This document shows, in pieces, positions 10,758 through 22,375 of a stretch of 64,000 nucleotides of DNA. The translations under genes were made by a program, and so were the position numbers. How positions within the stretch are numbered: position 1 is the stretch's first letter; each line of letters opens with the position of its first letter. Origin of the DNA: Conchocele bisecta (taxonomy: Eukaryota > Mollusca > Bivalvia > Lucinida > Thyasiridae); the NCBI GenBank assembly GCA_029237695.1, contig CM055266.1, forward strand, positions 117,321,370-117,385,369, read 5' to 3'. The notes under the pieces are model-generated. The model did not search any database. It saw only the letters and a list, made by a program, of their open reading frames with translations, and had not been told where the DNA came from.

Positions 10758-11036
10758 GTAGCCTATTTCATCAACATTGCAACGTATACTTTTCTAGCAA
10801 AGTATACTTTGAGGGAGAAATTTTCAATTTTATGAGAAATTTATTAATTTTTATTATACTAAATTTATTACATTATCACAGCCATTTTGGCTGTGATAAT
10901 GTAATAAATTCAGTATAATAATTCTGCATACTTTTAATCATGAAATATAATACATTTCAGGAAAAATAAATGATTACTCCCTCAAAGTATACTTTGCTAG
11001 ATAAGTATACTTTGCAATTTTGATGAAATCGGCTAC
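10758..11036. repeat. GTAGCC-terminal MITE, complete copy
   Basis: Terminal inverted repeats run about 40 bp: GTAGCCTATTTCATCAACAT at the left and TTTTGATGAAATCGGCTAC at the right, with mirrored GTATACTTTTCTAGCAAAGT blocks. The centre is a TTATCACAGCCATTTTGGCT hairpin. It is a 279-bp non-coding element of the same family as 481-601, 23205-23509 and 57762-58060. Confidence 0.85.
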
Positions 11037-11931
11037 TTATTTCTATAAATAGATTTGCAAAGGGAGATAACTAGCTACGATCCATCATTGGCAATGTCAA
11101 CTCGCAATTTGATTATCTGAGTCTGAGCTGTAGTACAAGTATTTTCAATAAAGAAATTGACAACTATTGGCAAGATTAGCGCAGGCGGTAGTTTGCATGT
11201 ACTTAAGACACAGAAATAATAATATCATTGCATTGGTAGATTATGTCGAAATTATTGGATCAGGATTAGCCCATGCGGGTAAACTTTAATCAGTGGTGAT
11301 TAACGTTTGATCTCAATTACGCACCTGGAGAGATTAGTGGGCACATGTAATCCTATTTAGCGAGCTAAATCACGGAAAATAGCGCGGATACCAGTGGTCC
11401 ATCACGTGCTACAAGTGTTGAGTATTGGTTTATGATATATCACCCATACAACCACCCAACAACACATCTCCCCCCCCCCCACCCACCCCTAGTTCTGAGT
11501 ACATAACTCTAATTACATTTCATTACATACGCGTTATGACGTTATTTTCAAATGTGCTAATACACACTTTATTAGGTAAGTTTATGGTAATCTTTTTGTC
11601 CATATTGTAGAATTGTCTCTCAATAACAACATAGCGAAGTATGAACGTCAACGCCCTGCATTTCTTTCTATATTTTAGTTCGCGAAGTGTAAACATTATT
11701 ACGGCAGTGTTTACCGTTGACCGTGTGTAGCGATATACCACACACACATTAACACAGCCATCGACGCAACCATCCACACAGCTACTCATCCACACATCTA
11801 CACACCGACCGTAGCCACCCCACACAACCCTCACATCACATCCGCAAAACCACCCACCCACCCATTTATCCCTACACACACACACATCCGCACAGCCATT
11901 CACTCTACCACAGAATCAAACATCCACAGGC
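11037..11931. other. Intergenic; poly-C tract and CACA-rich stretch
   Basis: Segment 11100-11200 (CTCGCAATTTGATTATCTGA, GCAAGATTAGCGCAGGCGG) resembles 41150-41390 and is probably a MITE fragment. A C-rich run lies at about 11470-11490 and a CACA/CCACCC-rich low-complexity stretch at about 11740-11900. No gene is seen. Confidence 0.5.
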
Positions 11932-12316
11932 CCGTACGCAGAGGGGGTGCGACGGGTGCGTACGCACCCCCTTAACCCGTTCAACACCACATGCCTGTAT
12001 AGTGGAATTGGCAAAAAGTGTAGATCCAGATGAGCCGGCTCGTGACGAGCCGTCTCAACAGGATCTGCACTTTTTGCAAGTAATTTTCATAATTTTGAGA
12101 ACAAAACACCTCATGTTCATAAATGGACTGGTCTGAAAATCATTTTGTGATGATTGGAATGGGTTGCAAAATTAACATATCAAAATCCATTCCAGTTATT
12201 TAGGGGTGAAATGGTTAATCTGCCGAGGTCTGTCCGTGAATGTGCAAATAAAACAATGTTTAGCCTTTCGCGCCGTCGATAACGCACCCCCCTAAATTAA
12301 TTCCTGCGTACGGGTA
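11932..12316. repeat. CCCGTACGCAG-terminal MITE containing a second repeat
   Basis: The outer element starts CCCGTACGCAGAGGGGGTGC and ends CACCCCCCTAAATTAATTCC-TGCGTACGGG. Inside it, about 11990-12215 is a separate repeat also found at 28195-28440 (GTGTAGATCCAGATGAGCC, a CTCGTGACGAG hairpin, TTTTGAGAACA, AAATGGACTGGTCTGAAAA, ATCAAAATCCATTCCAGTTA). The 28-kb copy lacks the CCCGTACGCAG ends, so the inner repeat most likely inserted into the outer element. Confidence 0.7.
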
Positions 12317-12713
12317 CCAACCCAAATAGCCACACACACACAACCCACCCACCCGAGAGAGCATAAGTGCTCTTATTGTTTCATAATAATATAGTTCGTA
12401 TGGTAATGTATGTTTATGATTACAAATCACACGACTTAAATACGTTTCACTTTTTAATACTGTCGCAATAATAAAATACGATGTAGTTTTTATACATTTT
12501 CGGATATATCTCGAATTTGACAAACGTCTTTCTTTCGAACTTATCGTTATTAGTGGTGATTTACGTCAAAAATGTTGTAAGAGTTTCTGTATCATGTCAT
12601 CATTTTAATATAACTTCAATACATGTATAATGATTGGTTAATTTGTGAACGTCTGATGCATATTTGTTATGTATATTTCGCCATAAACATGTCCTAGTCA
12701 TCTTACATTCACT
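12317..12713. other. Intergenic, nothing recognised
   Basis: A short CACACA-rich stretch lies at 12330-12350; the rest is AT-rich. No motif or shared repeat was noticed. Confidence 0.4.
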
Positions 12714-12983
12714 ATAGGAATGAATGGCCTTTTTGTGGAATTTATATCCCCGATAAATTCCACAAAAAGGCCATTCATTCCTTATAATTCCAGCATTTGA
12801 AATAAATTCATCAAGAAAATGTGTTTATTTTCCGTTTTCTTAAGAATTATTTTAACTGCGCCTCACGGTTACGGAAACTAGTTCGGCGTGGGAGTTTACT
12901 GGGATATAAATTTTGGACAGAGACTTGCTACGGGCCAATCAAAAGTTAGGGAATTGTGTAAATATGTTTGTGCTGGAATTATT
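12714..12983 (-). repeat. Palindrome-bearing MITE, copy C (shortened palindrome)
   Basis: Same family as 3753-4111, reversed. The palindrome is reduced to about 65 bp because its GC-rich centre (AAACTTGG to the CCGGAAGG core and back) is missing. The arms here are GGAATGAATGGCC ... GGCCATTCATTCC around TATATCCCCGATA. The approximately 200-bp unit is nearly identical to that of the other copies. Confidence 0.85.
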
Positions 12984-13477
12984 ATGTCGCCAAAACGATT
13001 GAATCATTATGCACGTATAAAACACGTTTATACATATGACCCGCGTCGCGAGAAAACCTGTCTTCGGGAAATTCTTGGTCAAATTAACATTTTGTTACTG
13101 TGACAATAGTATTTGTATGATGAATAGAATGATTATTATTTAATGCAATATTCATTAAGATATCATAGTTTATACAACGCCACTATTCAGGTCGTTTGAG
13201 CAAACCGGCAAGTTCATGTACCAGCAATTATAAACGTGTACGCGTGCACGGCGGATTCGGTATGCGGATTTCTTCTTGTTGACGTCCTGTTTACTGAGTG
13301 TTTTAATAATTTATAAGTGTAGAAAACCATAGAAGTATATGAAACAGACAGTAATGCTTACTGTCTAGGTATGTTATTCTGTATTGATTAACTGGTTGGT
13401 TCATTGGGGGCTATATGACAGTTCGGCAAATACAGATGGGAATACACCTGTAAATGGGGAGGACAATACGTTCAACA
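12984..13477. other. Intergenic, nothing recognised
   Basis: The stretch GTCGCGAGAAAACCTGTCTT near 13045 is echoed in reverse complement near 15795-15830 (CGAAGACAGGTTTTCTCGCG) and may be the end of a small repeat. There is no coding signal. Confidence 0.4.
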
Positions 13478-13481
13478 TTAA

Positions 13482-13849
13482 AGGTACATGCCCACTCAGT
13501 AGGCACACACTGTTCTTAATAGATAGTTTTGTATATTCTGTAGATATGACATTTTCATGCAAAATAAACATTCATTCACCATAAAACCCCATGTACTGAT
13601 TGGCATTAATATACAATTTATATCATATATATATAAATAATTAAAAAACATCATGCCTCAATTGCATATGAAAATAGCTTAATAACACCGCGAGTCACTA
13701 TGAGTAAACTAAATATTAGTAAATGATTATACATGTATATGCATAGCGGGCACTCCTAACCTTTTAGAACTAGTGGAATGGTGACACAATTATACACTTA
13801 TTTAATTCCTATAAAGAATAGTTTGTGCCTACTGAGTGGGCATGTACCT
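13482..13849. repeat. TTAA-flanked MITE, copy 2 (complete, 368 bp)
   Basis: The element starts AGGTACATGCCCACT and ends with the reverse complement AGTGGGCATGTACCT, within a 26-bp terminal inverted repeat extending to GTAGGCACA / TGTGCCTAC. TTAA sits immediately outside both ends (13478-13481 and 13850-13853). The TTAA duplication suggests mobilisation by a piggyBac-type transposase; this is inference from the target site only. Confidence 0.8.
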
Positions 13850-13984
13850 TTAAATTACATTAAAACTAGTACACAGTCGATGGCGTGCCATCGCAATATA
13901 CACACTTTTCCCAAATGTTAAATCGAAAATGGTGAGATACTCCATGACAGGGAGGTCGAATCAAAAATCGAAATTCACTTTGCG

Positions 13985-14135
13985 CATCTACACACATTAT
14001 AAGGAAGGCACACACCAAGTTTCAAGTCCCTACCTTATTACTGTTAACAAGTTTTACTTCTTGCAAGAAACGTGACGGACGGACGGACGGACGGATGGAC
14101 GAACAGACACCCGTGACGAAAACAATATGCCCATT
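13985..14135 (+). repeat. Tail remnant of a tandem-repeat (Helentron-like) element
   Basis: Contains AAGGCACACACCAAGTTTCA, then a GACGGACGGACGGACGG microsatellite, then AAAACAATATGCCC. The 3' part of the element at 45472-46235 has the same order (GGACGGACGGACAG then CTATATGCC). The terminal hairpin is not preserved. It is probably a decayed end of the same kind of element. Confidence 0.5.
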
Positions 14136-14819
14136 TTTTTCTTAAAAGACCAAACTTGTAGCACTGAAAGGCAGTGTCCATGTCTGATGGCAGGCAACCT
14201 TACTTCCATGCGTTGCTCACTATGTACATACAGTTCACAGTCACTCTACCAGCGTGAGAGCAAAAGCCTACATCGCTTACATGTAATTTCTAAACCTTCT
14301 CACTATCTCACTCGTAGGAGACCACCTTCAAGGGTAGCGCTTGGAAGTCTGCTACATGGACAAAATGGATATGGTAGAGCGAGGTCGGGTGTTCGGGTCT
14401 AAGACGGAATCATACACGCTGTACAAACCCACAGGTGATTCTAGCGTGTCTTCTTCAATTATTGTTTGTATATACATGAAACACGTTTCTAAACAATGTA
14501 CAAAACAATTCAATGCGCCCGGGTATGAAGATTATGTGATTTAGAAATTACAAATCTAGCATTCATCACCAGTGTAAGAAAAAGCCAGGCGAAGTCGTAA
14601 TTCTTTACTCGCCTATAACGTGTTGCAGCCTGTCGAAACCACTGCTTGGGTGGGTTTTCGGCATAGATTTTACAGTTGCTAATACATTAACATAAATCTC
14701 AAAGATTTTGAGCGTAAACTGCAATAAAAACGCGTCTCACTAAACCTAAATTCGCTTTTTAAAATCAAACTCGTTCACTTCCTAATTACAAATGAATATT
14801 AGCCGCTATCTTTAAAAAT
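14136..14819. other. Intergenic, nothing recognised
   Basis: Overlapping open frames of 67-91 codons at 14127-14544 show no known domain, no splice-supported structure and no repeat of themselves elsewhere. They could be chance or an unknown exon. Confidence 0.4.
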
Positions 14820-14911
14820 ATCGAATCACGTGACACGCAGTGATTTGGTTGGCTAATGGGAACTGACGTCAGTCTCCAGTAACCAACCAAACCACTGCGT
14901 GCACGTGATTG
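14820..14911. repeat. Imperfect hairpin AATCACGTG...CACGTGATT
   Basis: Inverted arms of about 40 bp (ATCACGTGACACGCAGTG ... CACTGCGTGCACGTGAT, TTTGGTTGGCTA ... AACCAACCAAA) surround a TGACGTCA palindrome. It is a MITE-like hairpin. TGACGTCA is also the CRE core; functional use is not indicated. Confidence 0.6.
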
Positions 14912-14935
14912 AAATATTTTCCGAAATATCGGCCA

Positions 14936-15130
14936 CATGTTAAATTCCCATAGCAAAATCATTTTGTCGCAATAAAATACATATATGATGGAATTTCATC
15001 AAATAATTTTTTTTCTGGAGGGTGACTTTTTTGTTACTGATGGAAAATTACTTACTTTAAAATATTTTTTAGATTTAATGTGTTTAATAGCCAAAAGTTC
15101 GTCGGCAGCAAAACAGACAGTAGGTATTTT
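14936..15130. repeat. Repeat fragment shared with 1.8 kb and 41.6 kb
   Basis: The start (CATGTTAAATTCCCATAG, TCGCAATAAAA) resembles the inner arms of 1640-2172. The part 15015-15120 (GGAGGGTGAC ... TAGCCAAAAGTTCGTCGGCA) is also found at about 41622-41725. An open frame of 178 codons starting here runs through repeat sequence and is not considered a gene. Confidence 0.55.
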
Positions 15131-15310
15131 TCATGTCGGCTCTACTCGGCCACCTATATGTTTGCTGTTTGGTAACCTTCATTTGAATGTAACAAGCCAA
15201 TGTTACAATATCGTTATTCCATTATGTAGACACACTCAAATAAATCTGCATTCATGTATACAACCATGTGTTACGTACATATTGCATTATATTTATGCAA
15301 GTCTTGGTTT

Positions 15311-15442
15311 ACAGATGTTATTCTATGGAAAACGATTTAATTCGTATTGGCAATACTCTCTGCACTGTTTGTCGCAACAGATGTTGTTCTATGGACAACG
15401 ATTGAATTCGTATTGGCAATACTCTCTGCACTGTTTGTCGCA
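15311..15442 (+). repeat. 66-bp tandem duplication
   Basis: Two head-to-tail copies (15311-15376, 15377-15442), beginning ACAGATGTTATTCTATGGAA and ACAGATGTTGTTCTATGGAC, with about five differences. The length is a multiple of three, so the frame stays open, but the surrounding frame has no recognisable product. Confidence 0.85.
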
Positions 15443-17037
15443 AATTAAAACTCACGGGGAAATGAACTTTCGACACATGCGCAATATAAGATATCAACTT
15501 AGGTTTAAACGTGTTTACTGATGGCGGCCGGTTAGTGCCGACGGCCGGTCAGACCCGACCCCGCTCTAACATTTGTGCAGACTTTGTTACAGCAATATCA
15601 GCTTGTTACACCGCCTTGTGTTTGTTTTGGGACTGTTACGTCAGCATTTTGTCTTTTGGAGAGTCAACTCGCCTTGCAGTGAGCGAGTATCGTAGCCTAT
15701 TGTTCTGAAACTGAACTTCGAAGTCAGAGTGCAATATGCAAATCTCAGCGGAAATTATTTCAGCTAAGTTCACGACGTCATATCTTGTGACGTCGTCAGA
15801 CTCCCGAAGACAGGTTTTCTCGCGACGCGGCTCAATTATTATAACGGTTCATTTTCCATTTAACAATCCATTTAATATGCCAGTAGGGCATAGGCTATAA
15901 GTAGTAGACCTTGAGCCAGCAATACCCCCCCCCCCTCCCCCACATGTGTGATTTTTGGTGAGTATGATTTTCGAATTCTGGTTGTCTGCGATCAAAACGC
16001 CGCTGGATGAACAAATGGCGGCCATTTTACAAGATGGCCGCCGAACAGTATTATAATGTTTTATGAAGGACTGTTACCTTTCAGTCTGATCAATATTAAC
16101 CGGGTAAATTGCTATAATTAAGTCACAATTTGAATGTAAAATTAGTTAGAATACATCTTACATTTAATTACATCCGTAAATGGCAATATATTTCAAAATC
16201 GCTGCCGTAATAGGCTGTTTTACAACATTAGTCTGCGAGTCGTGTGCTATTACGAACACATACAGACATTCATAAAGTTGAAACACACATACATTGCTTT
16301 CCCACACAAATAAATGAAAAATGCAGGAGATAGCGATGCAATAGCCTTCCACAATTGTCAGAACAGTCAAAATGGCCGCCAAAATGTTCTTGCGAACTGC
16401 CCTGGGAGCGCGCGCGCGAATGTCACGCGACACTCGTAAGTGCAAAAGATTCGCAATTTTGTTGCGCGAATGTCTGTGAACTCTCAATGTTGTGTCTCCA
16501 GCTATTCGCGAGCTGTCGCAGCCCAGTGAGATACTAATGATACTGTATATGATAGGCCATACCTTTGATAAAACTGTAGTCTACCGTTGTATTTAACTCG
16601 TTCCTCCTGAATGTCCATACGACTGCTCCTTCTTTGCTTACTGTCAGTTTCATCCTCTAGATCTATATCCATTACTTTAGTGGCATATAACACTAGGTAA
16701 CACTTCCTTTCAGCAGCACGTAGTTTCTAGATTAAAAGTGCCTTTGAGATTATAGTTTCAATCCGTAGGTATACCTCTATGTTTAAAACGGCTTAATTAT
16801 TGTTTTGTCCAGGTGAAGTGTTTTTATTTAGTATTCAACACATCGGAGAGCTGGTAAGATTGTCGAACTGTGACTTGATAAATGTGGCATATTTGACCAG
16901 TCTAGCTCATGAGCACGTGCTTATAAAACTTTCTCCATTTTCATGTTCGAAACAGGACGTTTGATTGGTCGAGGTTTAGTTGCGTTCAAATGGGATATCA
17001 TACGATATGGTCAGCCATTTACTGTTTCCAAAAAATG
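15443..17037. other. Intergenic; scattered ATGGCGGCC motifs, no gene
   Basis: ATGGCGGCC or GGCGGCCATTTTAC motifs at about 15525, 16015 and 16030, a C-rich run at 15925-15940 and a GCGCGCGCG stretch at about 16408 are the only notable items. Short open frames lack known domains. Confidence 0.45.
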
Positions 17038-17283
17038 AAATATGAGACACGCCATGTGATTTTGTACCTTCGGACATCTCCGTAATTTCATGAAATAGGT
17101 TTACAAAATTTACCATATTTTCCGTAAATGTCGTCAAAAGTTGACAAATTAGTCAGAGTACATGCGGAATTATATTTTTTCATCTTTTGACATAATTCAT
17201 GAAATATATTGTAAATTTTGTAAACCTATTTCATGAAATTACGCAGATGTCCGAACGTATAAAATACATGGCGTGTTTCAAAT
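17038..17283. repeat. GAGACACGCCATG-terminal MITE, copy 1
   Basis: Long inverted arms: left GAGACACGCCATGTGATTTT, GTACCTTCGGACATCTCCG, AATTTCATGAAATAGGTTTA; right is their reverse complement ending CATGGCGTGTTTCAAATT. The total is about 246 bp. Copies are at 40781-40985 and 59734-59966. It is non-coding. Confidence 0.85.
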
Positions 17284-17639
17284 TAAGATAATATAAAATA
17301 CCCGTACAAACGGACGGAGGGGAATATACCCGAATGCAGGTGCGCGATTTGGATATGTGAACATAAAAAAGAGGCAAATTTTCTTCGACTCGGGTATTAG
17401 TTTTATCATTATAACTTTCTCATTATTGCACGGATTGTTATGAAATAAACACCACGGAAGGCTGAAACAATGTGTAGAATATGCAAACTGCTGGTCGTTT
17501 ACTGATATTTCCATTCAGTTTTTCAACCACGTGGGAAAAGTTTTGACAACATTTTGTCTCCACAACTGTATTGAACGCAATAATGAATGTTGCTTTTTTT
17601 TTATCATCAATGTTTTGCTAGCACGTCTGTGTAATTTTA

Positions 17640-18995
17640 GCACTGCGACCACACATCGCAAATCTACATTCAAATCGAATGTCGAGTTGAATGTAGACAT
17701 GAAAAGTTCAATTGCATAGACATTTTGAATGTACAGCGGGCTAGTTCCAATGCACTGCTGGCTCTACAATCGACATTCAAACTTGCATGTTCATTACAAC
17801 GATACTGTAGTACTGGCTAGTTACAACGCACAGCTCTTTCTGCACACGATATTCAAAATTGTGTATCAGTTGAATGTGAATGTAGAGCTGGCTAGTTCCA
17901 ATATATAGCTGGCTCTGCAATCGACATTGGGACTCGTAATTTCGGTTGAATCTGAATATAGAGCTGGGTACTTCCAATGTACAACTGACTCTACAATCGA
18001 CATTTAGACTTGTATTGTCGAGTGAATCTGAATATATAGTCGGGTACGTCCAATACACAGCTGGCTATACAATCAACATTCAAACATGTACGAGATTCGG
18101 TTTAATATGAATGTAGAGCTGAGTACTTCCATTGCACCGCTGGCTTTGCAATCAGCATTCAAAGATTTATTTTATGCACAATGAGACTGGCTAGTTCTGC
18201 AATCGACATTCATAATTGTATAATCAGTTCAATGTGAATGAAGAGCTGGCTAGTTCCAATGTGCAGCTGGCTCTGTAATCGACATTCAAATTTGTATTTG
18301 CCGTTGAAATTGAATGTAAAGCTGTGTACTTCCAATGTACAGCTGGCTCTACAATCGACATCCAATCTATTATGTTATGTTCAATGTGAATGTAGAGCTG
18401 GGTACTTCTAATGTACATCTGGCTCTGCAATCTACATTCTAACGTGTATTTTGGGTTCAGTCTGAATGTAGAGCTGGCTACTTCCTTAAATTTACAAATG
18501 ACTCGACAGAGCCAGCTGTACGTTGGAACTAGCCAGCAGTATGTTTCCATTGTACTGAACATGCAGTTTTCATGTCGATTGTAGAGCCAGCTGTACATTG
18601 GAAGTGCCTAAATATACATCATTCACATTGAACCAAAACTAAAAGTGTTAATGTCGATTGCAAAGCCAGCTGTACATTGGAAATATCCAGCTCTACATCA
18701 GATTCAACGCAAAATACAAGTTTGCATGTCGATTGCAGAGCCAGCTGTACATTGGAATTAGCCAGCTCTTCATTCACATTGAACGGAATATACACTTTTG
18801 AATATCGATTGCAGAATGAGTTGTGCGTTCGAACTAGCCAGCTCTACATTATCATTGCACTGTAAATAGAACATGAAAGTTTGAATGTCGACTGTAGAGC
18901 CAGAAGTGCATTGGGACTAGACCGTTGTACATTAAAAATGTCGATTGCAATTGAAATTTTCACAACTCGACATTCGATTTGATGGTGATTTGCGA
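17640..18995. repeat. Large foldback element built of about 80-110 bp units
   Basis: Units with GTAGAGCTGGCTAGTTCCAA, TACAGCTGGCTCTACAATCG and CGACATTCAAA are repeated head to tail from about 17740 to 18480, then the same units appear in reverse complement from about 18500 to 18940. The outer ends match as inverted repeats: ATCGCAAATCTACATTCAAA, TCGAATGTCGAGTTG at the left against CAACTCGACATTCGATTTGA, TTTGCGAT at the right. The structure (internal tandem units inverted around a centre) is that of foldback/TIR-type DNA elements. It is non-coding. Confidence 0.8.
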
Positions 18996-19319
18996 TCTGC
19001 GATTGCAGTTCTAACTTCACACAGTCTGCTAGCACAATATATGTGGTAACGTTGTCAATATGTAGTTCTAAAAGTAGGTGAGTGGAATGACTTGATGATG
19101 TACACAGGGTAACATGGTCATTGTTGAATTTAGAAATAACACATGTATCAAACATAATGTGTAATTTGGCAGGGGATAATTGATAGCACGTTGTAAATAA
19201 TTAAATTTGGAACATGTTATATCAATTTTATTAGTTTATCTACCGTATGATTTGTTGTCTGTTTCAACCACTACAAGTACATGTATACATTAATGATACC
19301 ACTTCCATGCATCCCAGTA

Positions 19320-20572
19320 CTACGGTGGCACAGAGGGGACATGAAATATGTTTTACTTTCGCGTGCGTACGTGATAGTCTTTGCGCGCGCACGCGATAGT
19401 CTTTGCGTGCGCACGTGATAGGTTAGATGGTATGGCTAGTCACCAGTATGTATACACATTAGAATGGCATGTCACCAGTATGTATACACACCAGTATGGG
19501 ATGTCATACGTATGTATAACACCAGTATGGCATGTCCCCAGTATGTATACACAGCAGTACGACATGTCTATCGATATGGGTGACAGGTCATACTGATTTG
19601 TATCCGTACTAGTTACTGCTGTGTATACATACTGGAGACTGGCCACACTGGTTTGTATACATACTGGTGAAAGGCCATACTATTGTGTCTACATACTGGT
19701 GAAATTCCATACTAGTGTGTATACATACTCATGACATGCCATACTCGTGTGTATGTATACATACTGGTAACACGCCATACTTTTGTGTGTCTATACATAC
19801 TGGAGACATGCCATATCTTATCTGTGCTTACACATACTTGTGACATGTCATATTTCTGCGTATATGTTGGTGTCATGTAATACATAGAGGATATTCCATC
19901 GTAGATTTTGAATAGCGGGAGGAAATAATACACGAGTGACATTAACATTCTAGATTAGTCGAGACCCTTTCCAAATATTCAAATAACTTTATTTTGACTG
20001 TAAGAAAAAATTAAACATTTTGAATGGTAGCTCCTGGTTTCAAAGAAAACAGGCGCGCAATTGCGGGTGATCTCTTCACTGTGTATTATTTGTAAGGAGT
20101 TGATTACAGGTTTTCTCTCAACCCGTACAAATAACTCGCAAGCGTGTACTAATTATATGTATACATATTGGTGACAGGCCATACCGGTGTAAAATCATAC
20201 TAGGGATGGGTCATACGGTGGGTATACTGTTGACCGTCCATACTGTTGTGTGTGCATACGTGACATGCCATATGTATGTGTATACATACTGGTGACATGT
20301 CATACTGATGCGTATACATACTCGTCAAAAGTCGTACTGCTGTCTATACATACTGATGACATCCCATACTGGTTTGTATACATATTGGTGACATGCCATT
20401 CTGGTTTGTATAGCTACTGGTGAATGGTCATACTAGCAAAGCCTATCGCGTGCGCACGCAAAGACTATCGCGCGCGCGCAATGATTCTCGCGTGCGTACG
20501 CAAAGACTACCGCGTGCGCACGCGAAAGTAAAACTATGTCCATGTCCTCTCTGTGCCACCGTACATTACCCT
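19320..20572. repeat. Second foldback element with GC-rich ends and about 36-bp units
   Basis: The left end reads ACGGTGGCACAGAGGGGACA, followed by TTTTACTTTCGCGTGCG and GCGCGCACGCGATAGTCTTT. The right end is the inverse (GTGCGCACGCGAAAGTAAAA, TCCTCTCTGTGCCACCGT). The interior consists of short units around CATACTGGTGTGTATACATA in both orientations. An unrelated 210-bp repeat (19941-20152) lies inside it. It is only about 325 bp from the preceding foldback element. Confidence 0.8.
19941..20152. repeat. About 210-bp dispersed repeat, copy 2
   Basis: Same sequence family as 4425-4632. It interrupts the CATACTGGT-type unit series of the surrounding foldback element, so it is either an insertion or a captured segment. 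Confidence 0.7.
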
Positions 20573-20985
20573 TAGGAAGCAAACACATTCGACACCAACA
20601 CCAATGCTGCATTTCTATGAAGTATTTTCTTCACATGACACACATTTTCTTGCTCCACAGGTATGATAGTGTCAATTAAATACCTATTGAGAATTGAATG
20701 AAAAGCCGTTTATACATATAAATGCATAAAGAGCCGTACTGTCGATATGTAATGTGTTACGAGTAATTTACTATGACGTGGGTCTTTCATCGTCGACCCG
20801 TGATCTTATATCGGAGAAATCAAGGCAATATCCCGAGGGAGAGGCATGTGTATACAATCCATTTGTTTATGTGCTTGTGACGGGAGATATGGGGTATATT
20901 TATTCTGATCTTCAAATGCGGTCCTGTGCTACGATACAGTACTATTATACCGCATGACCGTAGTTTTACAGACTGAATGGAAAAC
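20573..20985. other. Intergenic, nothing recognised
   Basis: No shared repeat and no domain were noticed; it is bounded by a foldback element and a tandem duplication. Confidence 0.4.
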
Positions 20986-21245
20986 CCATTTGCGTCCAGT
21001 ATATATCCAGATCAGTCTGCGGACCCGCAGCCTGATCTGTTGTATACAAGAAGCAAATACCATAAGCCCAATTTCTCCAATCACAGACACATACCTGATT
21101 GGCCGCTGGCCTAAGAAAACCATGCTTATTACTTTTAAATCCATTTGCGTCCAGTATATATCCAGATCAGTCTGCGGACCCGCGGCCTGATTTGGATATA
21201 TACTGGAAGCAAATACCATAAGCCCAATTTCTCCAATCACAGACA
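20986..21245 (+). repeat. Tandem pair of GATCAG-type repeats, 155-bp spacing
   Basis: CCATTTGCGTCCAGTATATA begins at 20986 and again at 21141. Both copies continue with TCCAGATCAGTCTGCGGACC and CATAAGCCCAATTTCTCCAA and end in CACAGACACAT. Each unit contains a GATCAG...CTGATC hairpin. Confidence 0.8.
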
Positions 21246-21436
21246 CATGTGTTTATTACGTTTACACCCAATATAAACGGAGATCAGACAGCGCAGATAT
21301 AAAATCCGACTGACCTATATTGCTCTTTCTGAATTTTCACATTGGTGGCTGATACTGGACAAATGGGGCCTATTACAATTTGTGACCGGTGGAGTTCCCA
21401 ATCAAATAGCACACTCCTGTAGCTAAATAACGATAT

Positions 21437-21790
21437 ATAATTCCAGCACAAAAATATTTACACAATTCCCTAACATTTGATTGGCCCGTAGCAAGTCTCT
21501 GTCCAAAATTTATATCCCAGTAAACTCCCACGCCGAACTACTTTCCGTAACCGTGAGGCGCAGTTAAAATAATTCTTAAGAAAAAACGGAAAATTTTCTT
21601 GATGAATTTATTTCAAATGCTGGAATTATAAGGAATGAATGGCTTTTTTGTTGAATTTATCGGGCATATAAACTTGGAAAAGTCGCGGGAATACTGGACG
21701 AAGGCCTTCCGGCCTTCGTCCAGTATTCCCGCGACTTTTCCAAGTTTATACCCCGATAAATTCCACAAAAAGGCCATTCATTCCTATAAT
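21437..21790 (+). repeat. Palindrome-bearing MITE, copy D
   Basis: Complete copy, same orientation as 3753-4111. The unit starts ATAATTCCAGCAC. The palindrome arms AGGAATGAATGGC ... GGCCATTCATTCCT meet at CGAAGGCCTTCCGGCCTTCG. A few arm mismatches are present. Confidence 0.85.
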
Positions 21791-21960
21791 ATCCTTGTTA
21801 GAAACATGATGTATGTTTCATTGATGGCATGGCGAACAGGGCAGATCCTGATCAGACTGTACGGATGCAGAGGCTGGTGTAGATCTACACTGGTCCCAAA
21901 ACCCATAAGCCTAATTTCTCCAATTATAGACACAATTAAAGGTTGGTTGATTGTAAAGTG
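21791..21960. repeat. GATCAG-type dispersed repeat
   Basis: CAGATCCTGATCAGACTGTA, GGATGCAGAGGCTGGTGTAG and CATAAGCCTAATTTCTCCAA, ending in AGACACAATTAAAG. It lies directly after palindrome-bearing MITE copy D, as at 4112. Confidence 0.7.
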
Positions 21961-22261
21961 ATATTTAATCACGTTCGTGCACCGAACCATGGAGTTACGA
22001 ATCGCGGATAATCGAGTATTTGGATGTTGGATGTATAATTCTTCGCTAGTGCTCGAATAATAAAATGTGTTTATACTAACTATTTAGGTCACAACATTTA
22101 CACACATGCGTGAGAGCACGTACATAAATGCCTTGGTTGCCACAGATGTGGGCGTACTGGTGGTCAGTATTGTCCGAGAAAACCAGAGTACCCAATAAAA
22201 AACCACTCGCCTGTTTTGCGACCGCCTTACGATCTGCCATACTGCCTTTGTTCAGTATCGA

Positions 22262-22375
22262 ACCTGAAACAACTGATTGAATGGTGAGCAGTGCAGACCG
22301 TGCAGACCGTGATCAGACTGCGCGGATGCGCAGGCTGATCTCGGTCTACACTGGTCGTAAATGTCATAATCACTA
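22262..22375. repeat. GATCAG-type dispersed repeat, short copy
   Basis: GTGATCAGACTGCGCGGATG followed by CGCAGGCTGATCTCGGTCTA and CACTGGTCGTAAATGTCATA. This is the best preserved core hairpin of the family in this window. Confidence 0.75.

Noticed and set aside
11523..11903. 126-codon minus-strand Cys/Val-rich frame
   Set aside because: Produced by the CACA/CCACCC low-complexity stretch.
14845..14875. TGACGTCA as a functional cAMP response element
   Set aside because: It is the loop of a MITE-like hairpin; palindromic sequence is expected there and no gene is adjacent.
14985..15521. 178-codon plus-strand open frame
   Set aside because: Its first 140 bases are repeat sequence shared with 1.8 and 41.6 kb, its middle is a 66-bp tandem duplication, and no domain is recognisable.
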